A stretch of 38,672 bases of DNA from Waddliaceae bacterium (GCA_018694295.1 JABHNK010000007.1:1-38672); one strand, 5' to 3'; positions 15,346-23,815 are shown, counted from the stretch's first letter. The notes: generated by a model from the sequence alone, not told the origin. Program-made: numbers and translations.

Positions 15346-17001
15346 TTAGGTGCCTACTTTTTTATTTTTTAAGTAGAAAGATATTGTATAGCTGTCTTTT
15401 CCGGTATTCCATGATACGTCATATTTATTATTGATAAAGGAGGTGTCTTCTAGTATAGCCTGGTGAAATTCTCGCGCTATACGAGGTGTTGGTGTTGAGA
15501 ATGATAGCTTTACTTTAACGAGGTACGGGTCTTTTTTCTTTGCCGGTCCTGGGCGCTTTACCATGGTATACGTAAGGTTTTCTAGGGAGATAAGCGCAGA
15601 TTTTTCTTTCGTCTCTTCGTTGATACTGACGATATATGGTCGTGTGCTTAGCCATGCAAGAAGGTCACATACGCGGGGCACCGAAGGAAATAGCGTGTAG
15701 TCGTCACGAATTCCGGATATTGTTGATTCGAAATCAGAGAGACTAGAAGATAAAAAACTAAGGTTTATGTGTGATGAAGAGAGGCTCCCTTCTTCTTTGG
15801 TATTATTTAAAGCTGTTGAGAGAGAGAGAGACTCTTTATATGTTTCGACAAAGGAGGAATATGAATGTTGAAGTTGTTGTTCTTGATGATGAAGCATGCC
15901 TTTCCCTAAAGTGAAAAGGGAGATTGTTAAGAGGGCGGAAAGTGAAAGATATGAAATCAGTGCTTTTTTGATATGACGTAATGGTCGCGGATGGGAAAAT
16001 GTTTCTTTGCGGAAGTTTATTGTGTCAGAGTTGTTTTTTGTTGCGCTAATAGCAAGGCCTAGTGGTACGGCGAAGCGGTGGCAGTCGGGATGGTTTTTTA
16101 TTGTCGATGTAGGATAAGAAAGAAGGAGATTTTTTTTTGTGAGAGCCGTCTCGAGGAAAGAAGGGGTGTTGCTTGACAAGGAGAAATTTCCTGTGGATAT
16201 AAATACCGAAGAAAGTATTTTTTTTGTGCTGGTTTCTAGTGATAAAACGGTTTTTACTAATTCGTTTTTAAGAGAGTCAACAATAGAAAGAGTGAGGGAA
16301 AGGTCGCTGGCATCGATGTCTGTAAAGTCAAAATTTTCATAGAAAAACAACTTGGCTTCGCTGGCGCTGAGGCTTTTGTCGGACATGATGGCGGATGTGA
16401 TGTCGTTGGAACCTAGAGATATAGATCGAGATGCGAGTATTTTTCCTTTAAAGGAAGTGGCGCATGTTGTTGTTTTATCGCCAAGGTGTATTATTAAAGA
16501 AACCTCTTCGTTGGAAGAAGAAAATTCATGAACAAACGCAGCAAGAGCCTGCGGAACACATGAAATGATATCAGGCTCGATGTCGAAATTATTAAGCTCT
16601 GATAAATATTGATCGACAGTTGTTTTTGTTACGGCAAAAAGGGTAATAAGTGTTGAGGACTCTCTTTTTTCGATAACAAGATTTTCAAGAAGTCCATCTT
16701 CTAGCGGGAAAGGAAGTAGTGGCTCAGCTTTGAATGGAATAGCGGCGTGAAGGTCGCTAGGCTTTGTGATAGGAATCTCGAGAGATCTGATAAGAATAGA
16801 TGGCGTGTCGAGCGGAGAAATAATAACAGCATCTTTGTGTGGGGCGATGGCGTCACGACATGTATTGTTAAGCTGCTTTACATCGGTAGCGACGTCTTCG
16901 CAAAGGGCTATTACGGTAAAGCCGCCTTTCCTTTGCTGGATATAGGCAGTTTTAACAGAAGAAGTCCCAATGTCTATCCCTATGATATTATTCTGAGTCA
17001 T
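15346..17001 (-). CDS. PilM-PilN fusion (GspL-like) assembly-platform protein
   Basis: 551 residues. Residues 1-325 begin NNIIGIDIGTSSVKTAYIQQRKGGFTV, the actin-fold nucleotide-binding start of PilM, with later IIHLGDKTTTCATSFKGKILASRSISLG and STGNF segments. Around 327 the sequence DTINFRKETF recalls the PilN INLLP motif. It is followed by a membrane helix (about 347-368), a coiled coil, and a C-terminal strand-rich domain (about 470-551). This is the domain order of PilM joined to PilN, as in GspL of type II secretion. It is the first gene of a three-gene operon with its own promoter. Chlamydiae carry gsp genes elsewhere; that this protein serves them is inference. Confidence 0.7.
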   Translation of the reverse strand: MTQNNIIGIDIGTSSVKTAYIQQRKGGFTVIALCEDVATDVKQLNNTCRDAIAPHKDAVIISPLDTPSILIRSLEIPITKPSDLHAAIPFKAEPLLPFPLEDGLLENLVIEKRESSTLITLFAVTKTTVDQYLSELNNFDIEPDIISCVPQALAAFVHEFSSSNEEVSLIIHLGDKTTTCATSFKGKILASRSISLGSNDITSAIMSDKSLSASEAKLFFYENFDFTDIDASDLSLTLSIVDSLKNELVKTVLSLETSTKKILSSVFISTGNFSLSSNTPSFLETALTKKNLLLSYPTSTIKNHPDCHRFAVPLGLAISATKNNSDTINFRKETFSHPRPLRHIKKALISYLSLSALLTISLFTLGKGMLHHQEQQLQHSYSSFVETYKESLSLSTALNNTKEEGSLSSSHINLSFLSSSLSDFESTISGIRDDYTLFPSVPRVCDLLAWLSTRPYIVSINEETKEKSALISLENLTYTMVKRPGPAKKKDPYLVKVKLSFSTPTPRIAREFHQAILEDTSFINNKYDVSWNTGKDSYTISFYLKNKKVGT

Positions 17002-17053
17002 CGCGATTATCTTTCTAAGGTATTAATAATAGTACTGTTATAAAAGCAGTATT

Positions 17054-17082
17054 ATTTTACGACAAAGTGTGTATTTTATCAA
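17054..17082 (-). promoter_or_regulatory. Promoter of the PilM-like/PilO-like/lipoprotein operon
   Basis: On the minus strand TTGATA (17082-17077) and TAAAAT (17059-17054) have a 17-bp spacer. A second overlapping candidate, TTGTCG - 17 bp - TATAAC, lies just downstream. Element B1 begins 8 bp upstream of the -35. Confidence 0.5.
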
Positions 17083-17090
17083 AGCTTAAT

Positions 17091-17250
17091 ACCTATGATT
17101 GTCACCTAATCTCGTCTATCACGGTATTTTAGTGATTTAGATGTTGATTTACATGCCGAAGCGCGTTCTTTAGAGCTGGACGAGGAATGTAAATCAACAG
17201 AGGGGCTTCTAAAATATGGTGGTTGGCGAGATTAGGTGGCAATCATGGGT
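17091..17250. mobile_element. Family B fold-back element, copy B1
   Basis: 160 bp that is almost entirely one imperfect palindrome: the left arm ACCTATGATTGTCACCTAAT and the right arm (reversed) ACCCATGATTGCCACCTAAT stay in register for about 68 bp, both reaching TGTTGATTTACAT near the centre. The 3-bp direct repeat AAT flanks it at 17088-17090 and 17251-17253. It carries no credible coding sequence. Confidence 0.75.
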
Positions 17251-17297
17251 AATACTCCTGGAGTAAAAAAAGGGGTACATGGTAAAATGATTTATCA

Positions 17298-17455
17298 CTG
17301 ACGTTACGCACTTCTCTCACTTTATTGGTGTGCTGCAAGGAACAATCTGCTGCGTATTCCTCCTCGCCCAGCTCTTCAGAGCTTGGCTCGTCGGAAGTAC
17401 TTGCATCTTGCCCCTTTCGCTATACCACTAAAGCAAGATTAGCGCGCAACAGCAG
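17298..17455. mobile_element. Family A MITE-like element, full copy A3
   Basis: 158 bp with imperfect inverted ends of about 36 bp (left CTGACGTTACGCACTTCTCT; right, reversed, CTGCTGTTGCGCGCTAATCT). It is flanked by the 6-bp direct repeat TTATCA at 17292-17297 and 17456-17461. By my alignment it differs from copy A4 at 11 of 158 positions, mostly transitions, without indels. It contains an internal palindrome AGCTCTTCAGAGCT. The open frame crossing it is shared with A4 and is probably not a gene. Together with B1 it fills the 483-bp gap between the PilM-like gene and yggT. Confidence 0.85.
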
Positions 17456-17484
17456 TTATCAATATTATTTTTTATGGTGGAATT

Positions 17485-17739
17485 ATGTTTTTTCTTGTTT
17501 ATGTTCTACACATTTGTTTTCTTGTATATACGCTCATGCTTTTTGCGCGCATTCTTGGTTCATGGATACCGGAGTTGAAAAAGCACAAGCTTATGCAATT
17601 TATTACGTATTACACTGAGCCATACCTTTCTATTTTTCGTCGTATTATACCACCGCTTGGCAGGATTGATATCAGTCCTATAGTGGCGTTTTTTGCGCTG
17701 CGTTTTTTCGAAAGCATTATCATGAGAATAATTATCTGA
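17485..17739 (+). CDS. YggT-family membrane protein
   Basis: 84 residues with two hydrophobic segments (about 2-22 and 60-80). The family pattern is LMLFARILGSWIP...YYTEPYLSIFRRIIPPLGRIDISPIVAFFALRFF, where the P-(Y/F)-L-x-x-(F/I)-R-(R/K)-x-(I/L)-P core is characteristic. GGTGG lies just upstream of the ATG. The TGA stop overlaps the ATG of dus (TGATG), so translation is probably coupled. Function of YggT proteins is unclear; roles in osmotic stress and septum-related processes have been suggested elsewhere. Confidence 0.9.
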   Translation: MFFLVYVLHICFLVYTLMLFARILGSWIPELKKHKLMQFITYYTEPYLSIFRRIIPPLGRIDISPIVAFFALRFFESIIMRIII

Positions 17740-18722
17740 TGTCAGGATTTTCATCACCATTTTGTCTTAGGGATCTTATTCTTCGGAATAATATAATATA
17801 CGCACCGATGTCTGGGTGTTCGGATTTCCCTTTTCGTAGGATTTCTCGCGAGTATCATGAAGGTCTTATATTTTGTGAGATGGTCAAGATGGAGCCGCTT
17901 GTTCGTGGTCATAAAGGGACGCTTGGGTATCTTGATTATAGTGACGACATGCATCCTATAGGAGCGCAGCTTGTTGGTAGCAACCCGGCTATTGCTGGTG
18001 AGTCTGCGAAAATTATCGAGGACAAGGGTTTTGATGTTATAGACCTCAACTGTGGATGTCCTGTTGACAAAGTTATACGTGATGGAAGTGGTTCTGGGAT
18101 GTTAAAAGACCCTCAGAGAATAGGGGATATTGTTGAGCAGATGGTTTCAGCTGTGAATATACCTGTGATGGTAAAAATTAGAGCGGGCTGGAATAACGAA
18201 GGGGTTAATATTGAAGAGATAACACGCATTGTTGAGGATGCTGGCGCTGTAGCGATTACTATTCATGGAAGGACGCGTTCCCAGGGGTATTCTGGTAGTG
18301 TTAATTTTGAGTGGGTCAAAGCATGTAAAGCCGCCGCTAAGAATATGCTTGTTATTGGTAATGGAGATATTTTTGATGGTCCTTCAGCAAAAGCGATGTT
18401 TGATAATACTGGTTGTGATGGCATTCTTGTTGCACGTGGCATGTTAGGAAATCCGTGGATTGCGGAGGATATTGAAAGGTACATGAAGGGAGGAGACATT
18501 TTGGAGCATTCTACAGAAGAGCGTCGTAGTGCTTTAGCCCGTCATTTTTCTTATATGCTTGAGTATAAAGAAGAGAGGAAGGCTCTCCTTGAGATGCGGC
18601 GAGTTGGTTGTTGGTATTTTAAGGGGCTGCCGCGTTCCAGCGAATTTCGTGGAGCTTTAATGAAGGCAGAGACGAAGGAAGCTGTGTGGAATCTTATAAA
18701 ACAGAGTTGTGCTGATGAATGA
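17739..18722 (+). CDS. dus: tRNA-dihydrouridine synthase
   Basis: Flavoenzyme that reduces uridines in the tRNA D loop. It is 327 residues, a TIM barrel with APMSGCSDFPFRRI at the start, the catalytic cysteine in NCGCPVDKVIRDGSGSGML, VKIRAGWN, ITIHGRTRSQGYSG and the FMN-phosphate segment GCDGILVARGMLGNPW. Motifs fit DusB-type enzymes. It starts on the overlapping ATG of yggT and is followed by acyP after 10 bp. Confidence 0.96.
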   Translation: MSGFSSPFCLRDLILRNNIIYAPMSGCSDFPFRRISREYHEGLIFCEMVKMEPLVRGHKGTLGYLDYSDDMHPIGAQLVGSNPAIAGESAKIIEDKGFDVIDLNCGCPVDKVIRDGSGSGMLKDPQRIGDIVEQMVSAVNIPVMVKIRAGWNNEGVNIEEITRIVEDAGAVAITIHGRTRSQGYSGSVNFEWVKACKAAAKNMLVIGNGDIFDGPSAKAMFDNTGCDGILVARGMLGNPWIAEDIERYMKGGDILEHSTEERRSALARHFSYMLEYKEERKALLEMRRVGCWYFKGLPRSSEFRGALMKAETKEAVWNLIKQSCADE

Positions 18723-18732
18723 AGGAGATGTT

Positions 18733-19005
18733 ATGGGGCAGTATGTTGAGGCTCACGCTTTTGTTTATGGCCATGTTCAGGGTGTGTTTTTTCGTGACAT
18801 GACGAAGCGTTATGCTGAGGAGATTGGTGTTGTTGGAAACGTGAGAAACTGTTCTGATGGTAGTGTAGAGATTTTTGTACAGGGGAGTCGCGACGATGTA
18901 GAGCGTCTTTTTGAGATGCTCGATGCCGGTGTTGGCCGAGTGGATTCTATGTCTATAGAATACAGGGAAATTCAAGAGAGATATACGAGTTTTAGTATTG
19001 AATAA
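18733..19005 (+). CDS. acyP: Acylphosphatase
   Basis: About 90 residues. Hydrolyses acyl phosphates such as acetyl or carbamoyl phosphate. The signature VYGHVQGVFFRDMTKRYAEEIGVVGNVRNCSDGSVEIFVQG contains the catalytic Arg (FFR) and Asn (VRN). GAAGGAG five bases before ATG 18733 decides the start over the ATG at 18709 in the same frame. It is last in the yggT-dus-acyP operon, followed by a terminator. Confidence 0.94.
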   Translation: MGQYVEAHAFVYGHVQGVFFRDMTKRYAEEIGVVGNVRNCSDGSVEIFVQGSRDDVERLFEMLDAGVGRVDSMSIEYREIQERYTSFSIE

Positions 19006-19032
19006 TGTGACGTATAAGACGTATAGCAGCAA

Positions 19033-19064
19033 GCCATTCCTTTTTGTGAGGGATGGTTTTTTTT
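19033..19064 (+). terminator. Terminator after acyP
   Basis: Stem GCCATTCC / GGGATGGT with one G-U pair and a 9-base loop, followed by T8. It separates the yggT-dus-acyP operon from the type III secretion operon. Confidence 0.75.
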
Positions 19065-19169
19065 ATGGCATTGATTGTTTTCTTAAAAACATAAAGATTT
19101 TTTGGGTATTAATACAGGTTGTGTGGTAGTGTGTGATATATAAAACGATGGTAATATATTGAGGGCAGT

Positions 19170-20258
19170 ATGAAGAACAAAAAAACATTTTTTAATACAG
19201 TATGTTGTGGCGTTAATCTCTTTGTTGTATGTGCGTTATTTGTTGGGATATTGACGTCATGTAACAGACAGGTTTCTATTGTAAACTCTGTTTCTGAGCG
19301 TGAGGCTAACGAGGTAATCGTTTTTCTTGCGAGCAAAGATATAAGGGCTATTAAGATAAAGAATGCCGATAGTGGTGGTGCTGGAAAAGAACTTCTGTGG
19401 GACGTATCAGTGTCATCGCGGCGTGCTACGGATGCAATGGCGATGCTTAATGTGGCGGGGCTTCCTAGGAAGAAAGGTCAAACGCTTTTGGAGCTTTTTG
19501 CTAAGTCGGGGCTTGTCTCTTCGGAGTCTGACGCCAAGATACGGTATCAGGCGGGTCTTGCCGAGCAGCTTGCTAATACGATACGAAAGATCGATGGTGT
19601 TATAGATGCTGACATACAGCTTTCATTTCCTGAAGTAAGTGAGTTTGGTCAGGAGGATGATGGTATTGTTACAGCATCGGTATACGTCAAACACCAAGGC
19701 ATTCTCGACGATCCAAATGCCCATCTTATTCCCAAGATCAAGAGACTTGTTGCGAGTAGTATCAATGGTTTGAGTTTTGAAAACGTCACCGTTATTTCCG
19801 ACAAATCACGATTTCTTAGTGCCATAGATATTGTTTCTGGTGAAGATAGTATTGGTGGAGATCGCGATTATGCAAAGATATGGTCTGTCATCGTTGACAA
19901 AGATTCTGTGGGTCGTTTTCGTACGATTTTCTTTACCTTTTCTATCATTGTTATTCTAGTACTTTTTATTCTTATCTGGATAGTGTGGAAGATATTCCCT
20001 CTATTACATCAAGTTGGAGGTTTCCACACCCTTTTCAGCTTAAAGGCTTTTGAGGAGGGTTCTGTTGACAAAACTGAAGAAGAGGCCGAAGAGGTCGAAG
20101 AAAAGAACGCAGAAGAAGTTCCTGAAGAGACTGTTGTTGAGGAAGAGCCTGTTGAAGAGGTGGCTATTGAGAAAAAGCCTGTTGAAGAGGGCGTTGTTGA
20201 AGAGCCTACTATAGCTGAAGAACCCGAAGAGAAAGAAGAGCCCGAAGAGGAAGAATAG
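19170..20258 (+). CDS. sctJ: Type III secretion inner-ring lipoprotein SctJ (CdsJ/YscJ)
   Basis: 362 residues. It forms the inner-membrane ring of the injectisome. The lipoprotein signal peptide ends VGILTSC (Cys31). The YscJ/FliF ring-building domain follows (ANEVIVFLASKDIRAIKIKN...KIRYQAGLAEQLANTIRKIDGVIDADIQLSFPE...ASVYVKHQG...). A C-terminal membrane helix lies at about 251-275 (FFTFSIIVILVLFILIWIVW). After it comes a cytoplasmic tail of about 60 residues with EEP/VEE repeats, far more acidic than in the usual SctJ. It is the first gene of an operon that continues to 23748. Confidence 0.95.
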   Translation: MKNKKTFFNTVCCGVNLFVVCALFVGILTSCNRQVSIVNSVSEREANEVIVFLASKDIRAIKIKNADSGGAGKELLWDVSVSSRRATDAMAMLNVAGLPRKKGQTLLELFAKSGLVSSESDAKIRYQAGLAEQLANTIRKIDGVIDADIQLSFPEVSEFGQEDDGIVTASVYVKHQGILDDPNAHLIPKIKRLVASSINGLSFENVTVISDKSRFLSAIDIVSGEDSIGGDRDYAKIWSVIVDKDSVGRFRTIFFTFSIIVILVLFILIWIVWKIFPLLHQVGGFHTLFSLKAFEEGSVDKTEEEAEEVEEKNAEEVPEETVVEEEPVEEVAIEKKPVEEGVVEEPTIAEEPEEKEEPEEEE

Positions 20259-20260
20259 CG

Positions 20261-21118
20261 ATGGGGATTGCATGCTCTAAGAGCACAGCGATGTTATCGG
20301 TATTACTTAATCGCTATAGTGATGATGGTTCGGCGCTGCTAAGTTTTTTGCCTGAGGAGGAGCGCAGCGCTGTTGTTGATATGTCGCTTGATAGCGATAA
20401 AGCAATGGCTGTGGCGAACTTTTCTCAAGAGGCTCTTTTTACTATGCATTATTCGTGGATCTCGGACGTGATATCTAAGATCCCCGAAGAGATTCACGGT
20501 AAGATTTTTTCTGTTTTGACAGACTCACAGCTTCGTGGCCTTGGAATGTTGTTGAAGAGAGAATGTAAAAAGGAGCTGCTTCCCAATAAGATAAGAGCGT
20601 TTTTTATCGATTATCTTTTTTCTTTTTTCGATGAAGAAAAAAACTTTCCTGTTGAGTGGTTATCTTCTTCGGAGCTTTCATCTTTATTGACATGTGACAA
20701 ACGTATGCTTGTTAGGGTCATAGATTTTTTAGGACTTTATGACCTTGCTCGTGAGGTGCCACTAATTGTTGATAGGGGAGTTTTGAAGAAAGTTTATAGT
20801 ATGCTTTCTCCGCCACAGCGACGCTATCTTAAAAGGTGTTCTCGCGACCAAGACAAGGCGACGTTTCCAGAGCTTAATCTTCGGAGTTGGGATGGTGATA
20901 CCATGAAGCTTAGGGCGACACTGCATCGTCGTGGTCTTATGCGTCTTGCTTTTGCTGTGTCTGAGGAAAGCCCTGCTTTTATATGGCATTTGTGTCACCA
21001 CCTCGACATTGGAAGGGCGGTTTTTATTGAGAGAAGCATATCGAAAGTTGTTAACAGTGATGTTGTTGCTTCTGTTCGTTTACAGGTTCATAATATTATA
21101 ACTTTTTTGAGGATGTAG
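20261..21118 (+). CDS. SctK-like type III secretion protein (chlamydial CT560 type)
   Basis: 285 residues, helical and soluble, between sctJ and sctL. This is the position of the sorting-platform protein SctK in other systems and of CT560 in Chlamydia trachomatis. Sequence features such as LLNRYSDDGSALLSFLPEEERSAV recall bacterial adaptor helices, but no strict motif can be named. GAGGAAG in the end of sctJ serves as SD, with a 2-bp gap. The function as sorting-platform linker is inferred from position and size. Confidence 0.7.
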   Translation: MGIACSKSTAMLSVLLNRYSDDGSALLSFLPEEERSAVVDMSLDSDKAMAVANFSQEALFTMHYSWISDVISKIPEEIHGKIFSVLTDSQLRGLGMLLKRECKKELLPNKIRAFFIDYLFSFFDEEKNFPVEWLSSSELSSLLTCDKRMLVRVIDFLGLYDLAREVPLIVDRGVLKKVYSMLSPPQRRYLKRCSRDQDKATFPELNLRSWDGDTMKLRATLHRRGLMRLAFAVSEESPAFIWHLCHHLDIGRAVFIERSISKVVNSDVVASVRLQVHNIITFLRM

Positions 21119-21119
21119 G

Positions 21120-21761
21120 ATGGTTAAAGAGAGCAAGCTTTTTTCTTTGATATACAGCGGTGACGTACATCTTTCTTCGGAGGAGAAGGTTATCCCCAAA
21201 GAAGACATTTCGGCAGTTTTTAGCGCTAAGGAGATGCTTAAGAAGGTCGACGACGATGCTGAGCGTTACAAGAAAGAGGTTTCCGAGGAGTGTGAGAGGC
21301 TCAAAGAGGCGGCCCAGGAAGAAGGTTTTGCTGAGGGGCAGAAGCGGTGGAACGAGCAGATAATTCTTCTCGAGAAGAGGCGAAGAAGGGTTCGTCGGGA
21401 GATGGAGAAAATCATCATACCGATAGCGATAAAAGCGGCGAAGAAGATTGTTGGTGATGAGATGTCTCTTAACGAAGAAGCTATTGTTAATATTGTTTCC
21501 AATACGCTACGAGCCGTGTCGCAGCATCAGAAGATAATTATATACGTCAACAAAAACGACAAAGAGGTTCTCGATAAGAACAAGTCCAGGCTAAATCAGA
21601 TTTTCGAGCGCCTTGAGAGCCTTTCTATCCAAGAGAGAGAAGATGTTGCTCCTGGCGGGTGTATTATAGAGACAGAGGCAGGTATTATAAACGCGCAGAT
21701 AGACAACCAATGGCGTCGTCTTGAGGCAGCGTTTCAGAAGGTAGTACAAAAAGAAAAATAG
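21120..21761 (+). CDS. sctL: Type III secretion stator/sorting-platform protein SctL
   Basis: 213 residues of the FliH/YscL family, which binds and regulates the export ATPase. It has a long charged coiled coil (about 40-95, KKVDDDAERYKKEVSEECERLKEAAQEEGFAEGQKRW), then IIPIAIKAAKKIVGDEMSLNEEAIVNIVSNTLRAVSQHQKIIIYVNKNDKEVL and the APGGCIIETEAGIINAQIDNQWRRLEAAF end, shared with V-type ATPase subunit E. One base separates it from the upstream stop codon, so it is translationally linked. Confidence 0.93.
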   Translation: MVKESKLFSLIYSGDVHLSSEEKVIPKEDISAVFSAKEMLKKVDDDAERYKKEVSEECERLKEAAQEEGFAEGQKRWNEQIILLEKRRRRVRREMEKIIIPIAIKAAKKIVGDEMSLNEEAIVNIVSNTLRAVSQHQKIIIYVNKNDKEVLDKNKSRLNQIFERLESLSIQEREDVAPGGCIIETEAGIINAQIDNQWRRLEAAFQKVVQKEK

Positions 21762-21769
21762 AGGCTTTT

Positions 21770-22597
21770 ATGATACGATCGCGACTATGTTCTCCAAAAT
21801 TTATATTTTTGGTTCTTATTGCTATATGTGTATGGTGGCTTGTTCCTATAAACCTTTTTTCTCAGAGCATTGCTGACCCGGCTGCTGAGAAGACGGCGAG
21901 GATGCTTCAGGAGTTTAACACGTTCAAGGGGCCATCTTTAGTTACACAAGCGGTAGCTCTTACTCTTATGGCGTTGTTACCATTCATTATTATGATACTG
22001 ACAGCGTTCATAAAGATCGTAGTGGTTTTATCACTGTTGCGTAATGCCCTTGGTGCTCAGCAGGCACCACCGAACCAGGTCGTTAATGGCATTGCTTTTC
22101 TTTTGAGCATATATATTATGTTTCCAACGATGTTGCAGATGTACACGGCCGCCGAAGATCTTATCAACAGCGAGAATGTTCCGACTTCTATTGTCGACAC
22201 CAATTCTTCGGAGTTTCTTATTACTGTCGCCAAGGCTGCCAGTGAGCCATATCGCGAGTATCTTATGAGGAACGTCATTCCCGACCATCAGCGGTCGTTT
22301 TATCGTATGACGTATAAGATCCTTCCTATTGAATATCGTGCGGAGCTTTCTATCAACGATTTTATCGTTTTGATACCGACGTATATCGCCAGTCAGCTGA
22401 AGGTTGCCTTTGAGGTTGGTGCGCTGATATACATACCGTTTTTTGTTATAGACCTTGTTACGGCGAATATTCTTTTGGCTATGGGTATGATGATGTTATC
22501 GCCGGTGACGATATCGATGCCTTTGAAGCTTTTTTTGCTGGTGATGCTCGACGGCTGGACGCTTCTTGTTCAAGGTCTTGTTGCAACGTTTAAATAG
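21770..22597 (+). CDS. sctR: Type III secretion export-gate protein SctR
   Basis: 275 residues of the FliP/YscR family. A signal-like hydrophobic N terminus (FLVLIAICVWWLVPINLFS) precedes the conserved LLPFIIMILTAFIKIVVVLSLLRNALGAQQAPPNQVVNGIAFLLSIYIMFPTM segment. At the end come LIPTYIASQLKVAFEVGALIYIPFFVIDLVTANILLAMGMMMLSPVTISMPLKLFLLVMLDGW, typical of the family. It forms the export gate with SctS and SctT, encoded next. Confidence 0.98.
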   Translation: MIRSRLCSPKFIFLVLIAICVWWLVPINLFSQSIADPAAEKTARMLQEFNTFKGPSLVTQAVALTLMALLPFIIMILTAFIKIVVVLSLLRNALGAQQAPPNQVVNGIAFLLSIYIMFPTMLQMYTAAEDLINSENVPTSIVDTNSSEFLITVAKAASEPYREYLMRNVIPDHQRSFYRMTYKILPIEYRAELSINDFIVLIPTYIASQLKVAFEVGALIYIPFFVIDLVTANILLAMGMMMLSPVTISMPLKLFLLVMLDGWTLLVQGLVATFK

Positions 22598-22610
22598 TGG
22601 GGATGAGTGA

Positions 22611-22880
22611 ATGTTTGGATCGCAGATTGTACAGTCGGCATATCAAGGCCTTCTTCTTATTCTTATTCTTTCTGGGCCTCCGGTTCTTATAAGTATGGTA
22701 TTGGGCCTTACTGTTGCGATATTTCAGACGGCGACGCAGATACAAGAGCAGACGCTTTCTATCACGGTAAAGCTTGTAGCTGTGACTCTTACGCTAATAA
22801 TATTAGGAGCGTGGCTTGGATCGCAGATAATGCAATTTGCTATGACGATATTTACAAACTTCCCCACGTGGGTGGAGTGA
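22611..22880 (+). CDS. sctS: Type III secretion export-gate protein SctS
   Basis: 89 residues of the FliQ/YscS family with two membrane hairpin helices. LLLILILSGPPVLISMVLGLTVAIFQTATQIQEQTLSITVKLVAVTLTLIILGAW is the family signature. It lies 13 bp after sctR and 19 bp before sctT. Confidence 0.98.
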   Translation: MFGSQIVQSAYQGLLLILILSGPPVLISMVLGLTVAIFQTATQIQEQTLSITVKLVAVTLTLIILGAWLGSQIMQFAMTIFTNFPTWVE

Positions 22881-22899
22881 ACGCATCACGGGTGTCAGT

Positions 22900-23748
22900 A
22901 TGAAGTTTGACTATTTATCACCGGATTATATCGACTATGTTCTTATGCACCCTTTTGTTCGGGAGTATATGACGTTTCTTCCATCGCTTTTTATTCTTAC
23001 TATAGCGCGTCTTTTTCCGATAATAGCTCTTGCCCCGTTTTTAGGAGCAAAGCTTCTTCCTCACCCTGTTAAAGCAGGCCTTGGTATCGCTCTTTTTGCT
23101 GTGGCTTTTCCTTATGTTTTAGCACAGGCGACGGTGCCGTTACAGTTTAATATGATGCTTGTTTTTCTTTTTATCAAAGAGGCGTTTTTGGGTCTTGTCA
23201 TAGGCTTTATTGCTTCCGTGCCCTTTGTCGTTGCTGAGACCGGTGGAATTTTTATCGATCACCAACGCGGCGCAGCGAGTTTTCAGGTTAATGACCCTAT
23301 AATTCAAAATATGGGCTCGCCTATAGGGCTATTTCTCAATGTTTTTACGGTATATCTTTTCTTTTCCTTTAACGGGCCGATATTATTTATTGACACTGTA
23401 ATGGAGTCGTTTCAGCTTCTTCCTGTCGATCAGTTTTTCAACAGCAAGCTTATTGCTCAAGGGTCGCCGTTTTGGGACCAGATACTTTTGCTTTATAATA
23501 CTATTATCATATCGTCAGTGAGGCTTGCAATGCCGGCGTTACTTATAGTGCTTATGACTGACACATTCCTTGGTATAGCCAACCGCTTGGCGCCACAAGT
23601 TCAGATGGTGTTTTTGGGCATGCCACTTAAAGCTCTTTTTGGCGTGGGGATTCTGTGGCTGGGGTGGTTTGCGATAATACGCTATATCGGAGCATTTTCG
23701 ATGTCTTGGCTCGACGAGATAACCAGGCTTATATATAAATTGGTATAA
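22900..23748 (+). CDS. sctT: Type III secretion export-gate protein SctT
   Basis: 282 residues of the FliR/YscT family, highly hydrophobic with about six membrane segments. ARLFPIIALAPFLGAKLLPHPVKAGLGIALFAVAFPYV and KEAFLGLVIGFIASVPFVVAETGGIFIDHQRGAASFQVNDP fit the family. It is the last gene of the operon sctJ-K-L-R-S-T. Secretion ATPase, needle and secretin genes are not in the window. Confidence 0.97.
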   Translation: MKFDYLSPDYIDYVLMHPFVREYMTFLPSLFILTIARLFPIIALAPFLGAKLLPHPVKAGLGIALFAVAFPYVLAQATVPLQFNMMLVFLFIKEAFLGLVIGFIASVPFVVAETGGIFIDHQRGAASFQVNDPIIQNMGSPIGLFLNVFTVYLFFSFNGPILFIDTVMESFQLLPVDQFFNSKLIAQGSPFWDQILLLYNTIIISSVRLAMPALLIVLMTDTFLGIANRLAPQVQMVFLGMPLKALFGVGILWLGWFAIIRYIGAFSMSWLDEITRLIYKLV

Positions 23749-23792
23749 TTTTTGGATTTCGTAGCCGTATTGTGCCGCTAGACTGCAGGATG

Positions 23793-23815
23793 CTGTTGCA
23801 ATCGCGGGCTAAAAA
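23793..23815. repeat. Possible remnant of a family B end
   Basis: GTTGCAATCGCGGGCTAA resembles the family B right end TCGCAATCATGGGTTTAA with three substitutions. No matching left end is seen, so it may be a remnant or chance. Confidence 0.25.

Noticed and set aside
17325-17618. 97-residue open frame covering element A3, with a similar frame at 31518-31703 over A4
   Set aside because: The shared peptide simply follows the repeated DNA; differences between copies are not biased to third positions, no ribosome binding site is seen, and the 3' parts diverge as soon as the repeat ends.
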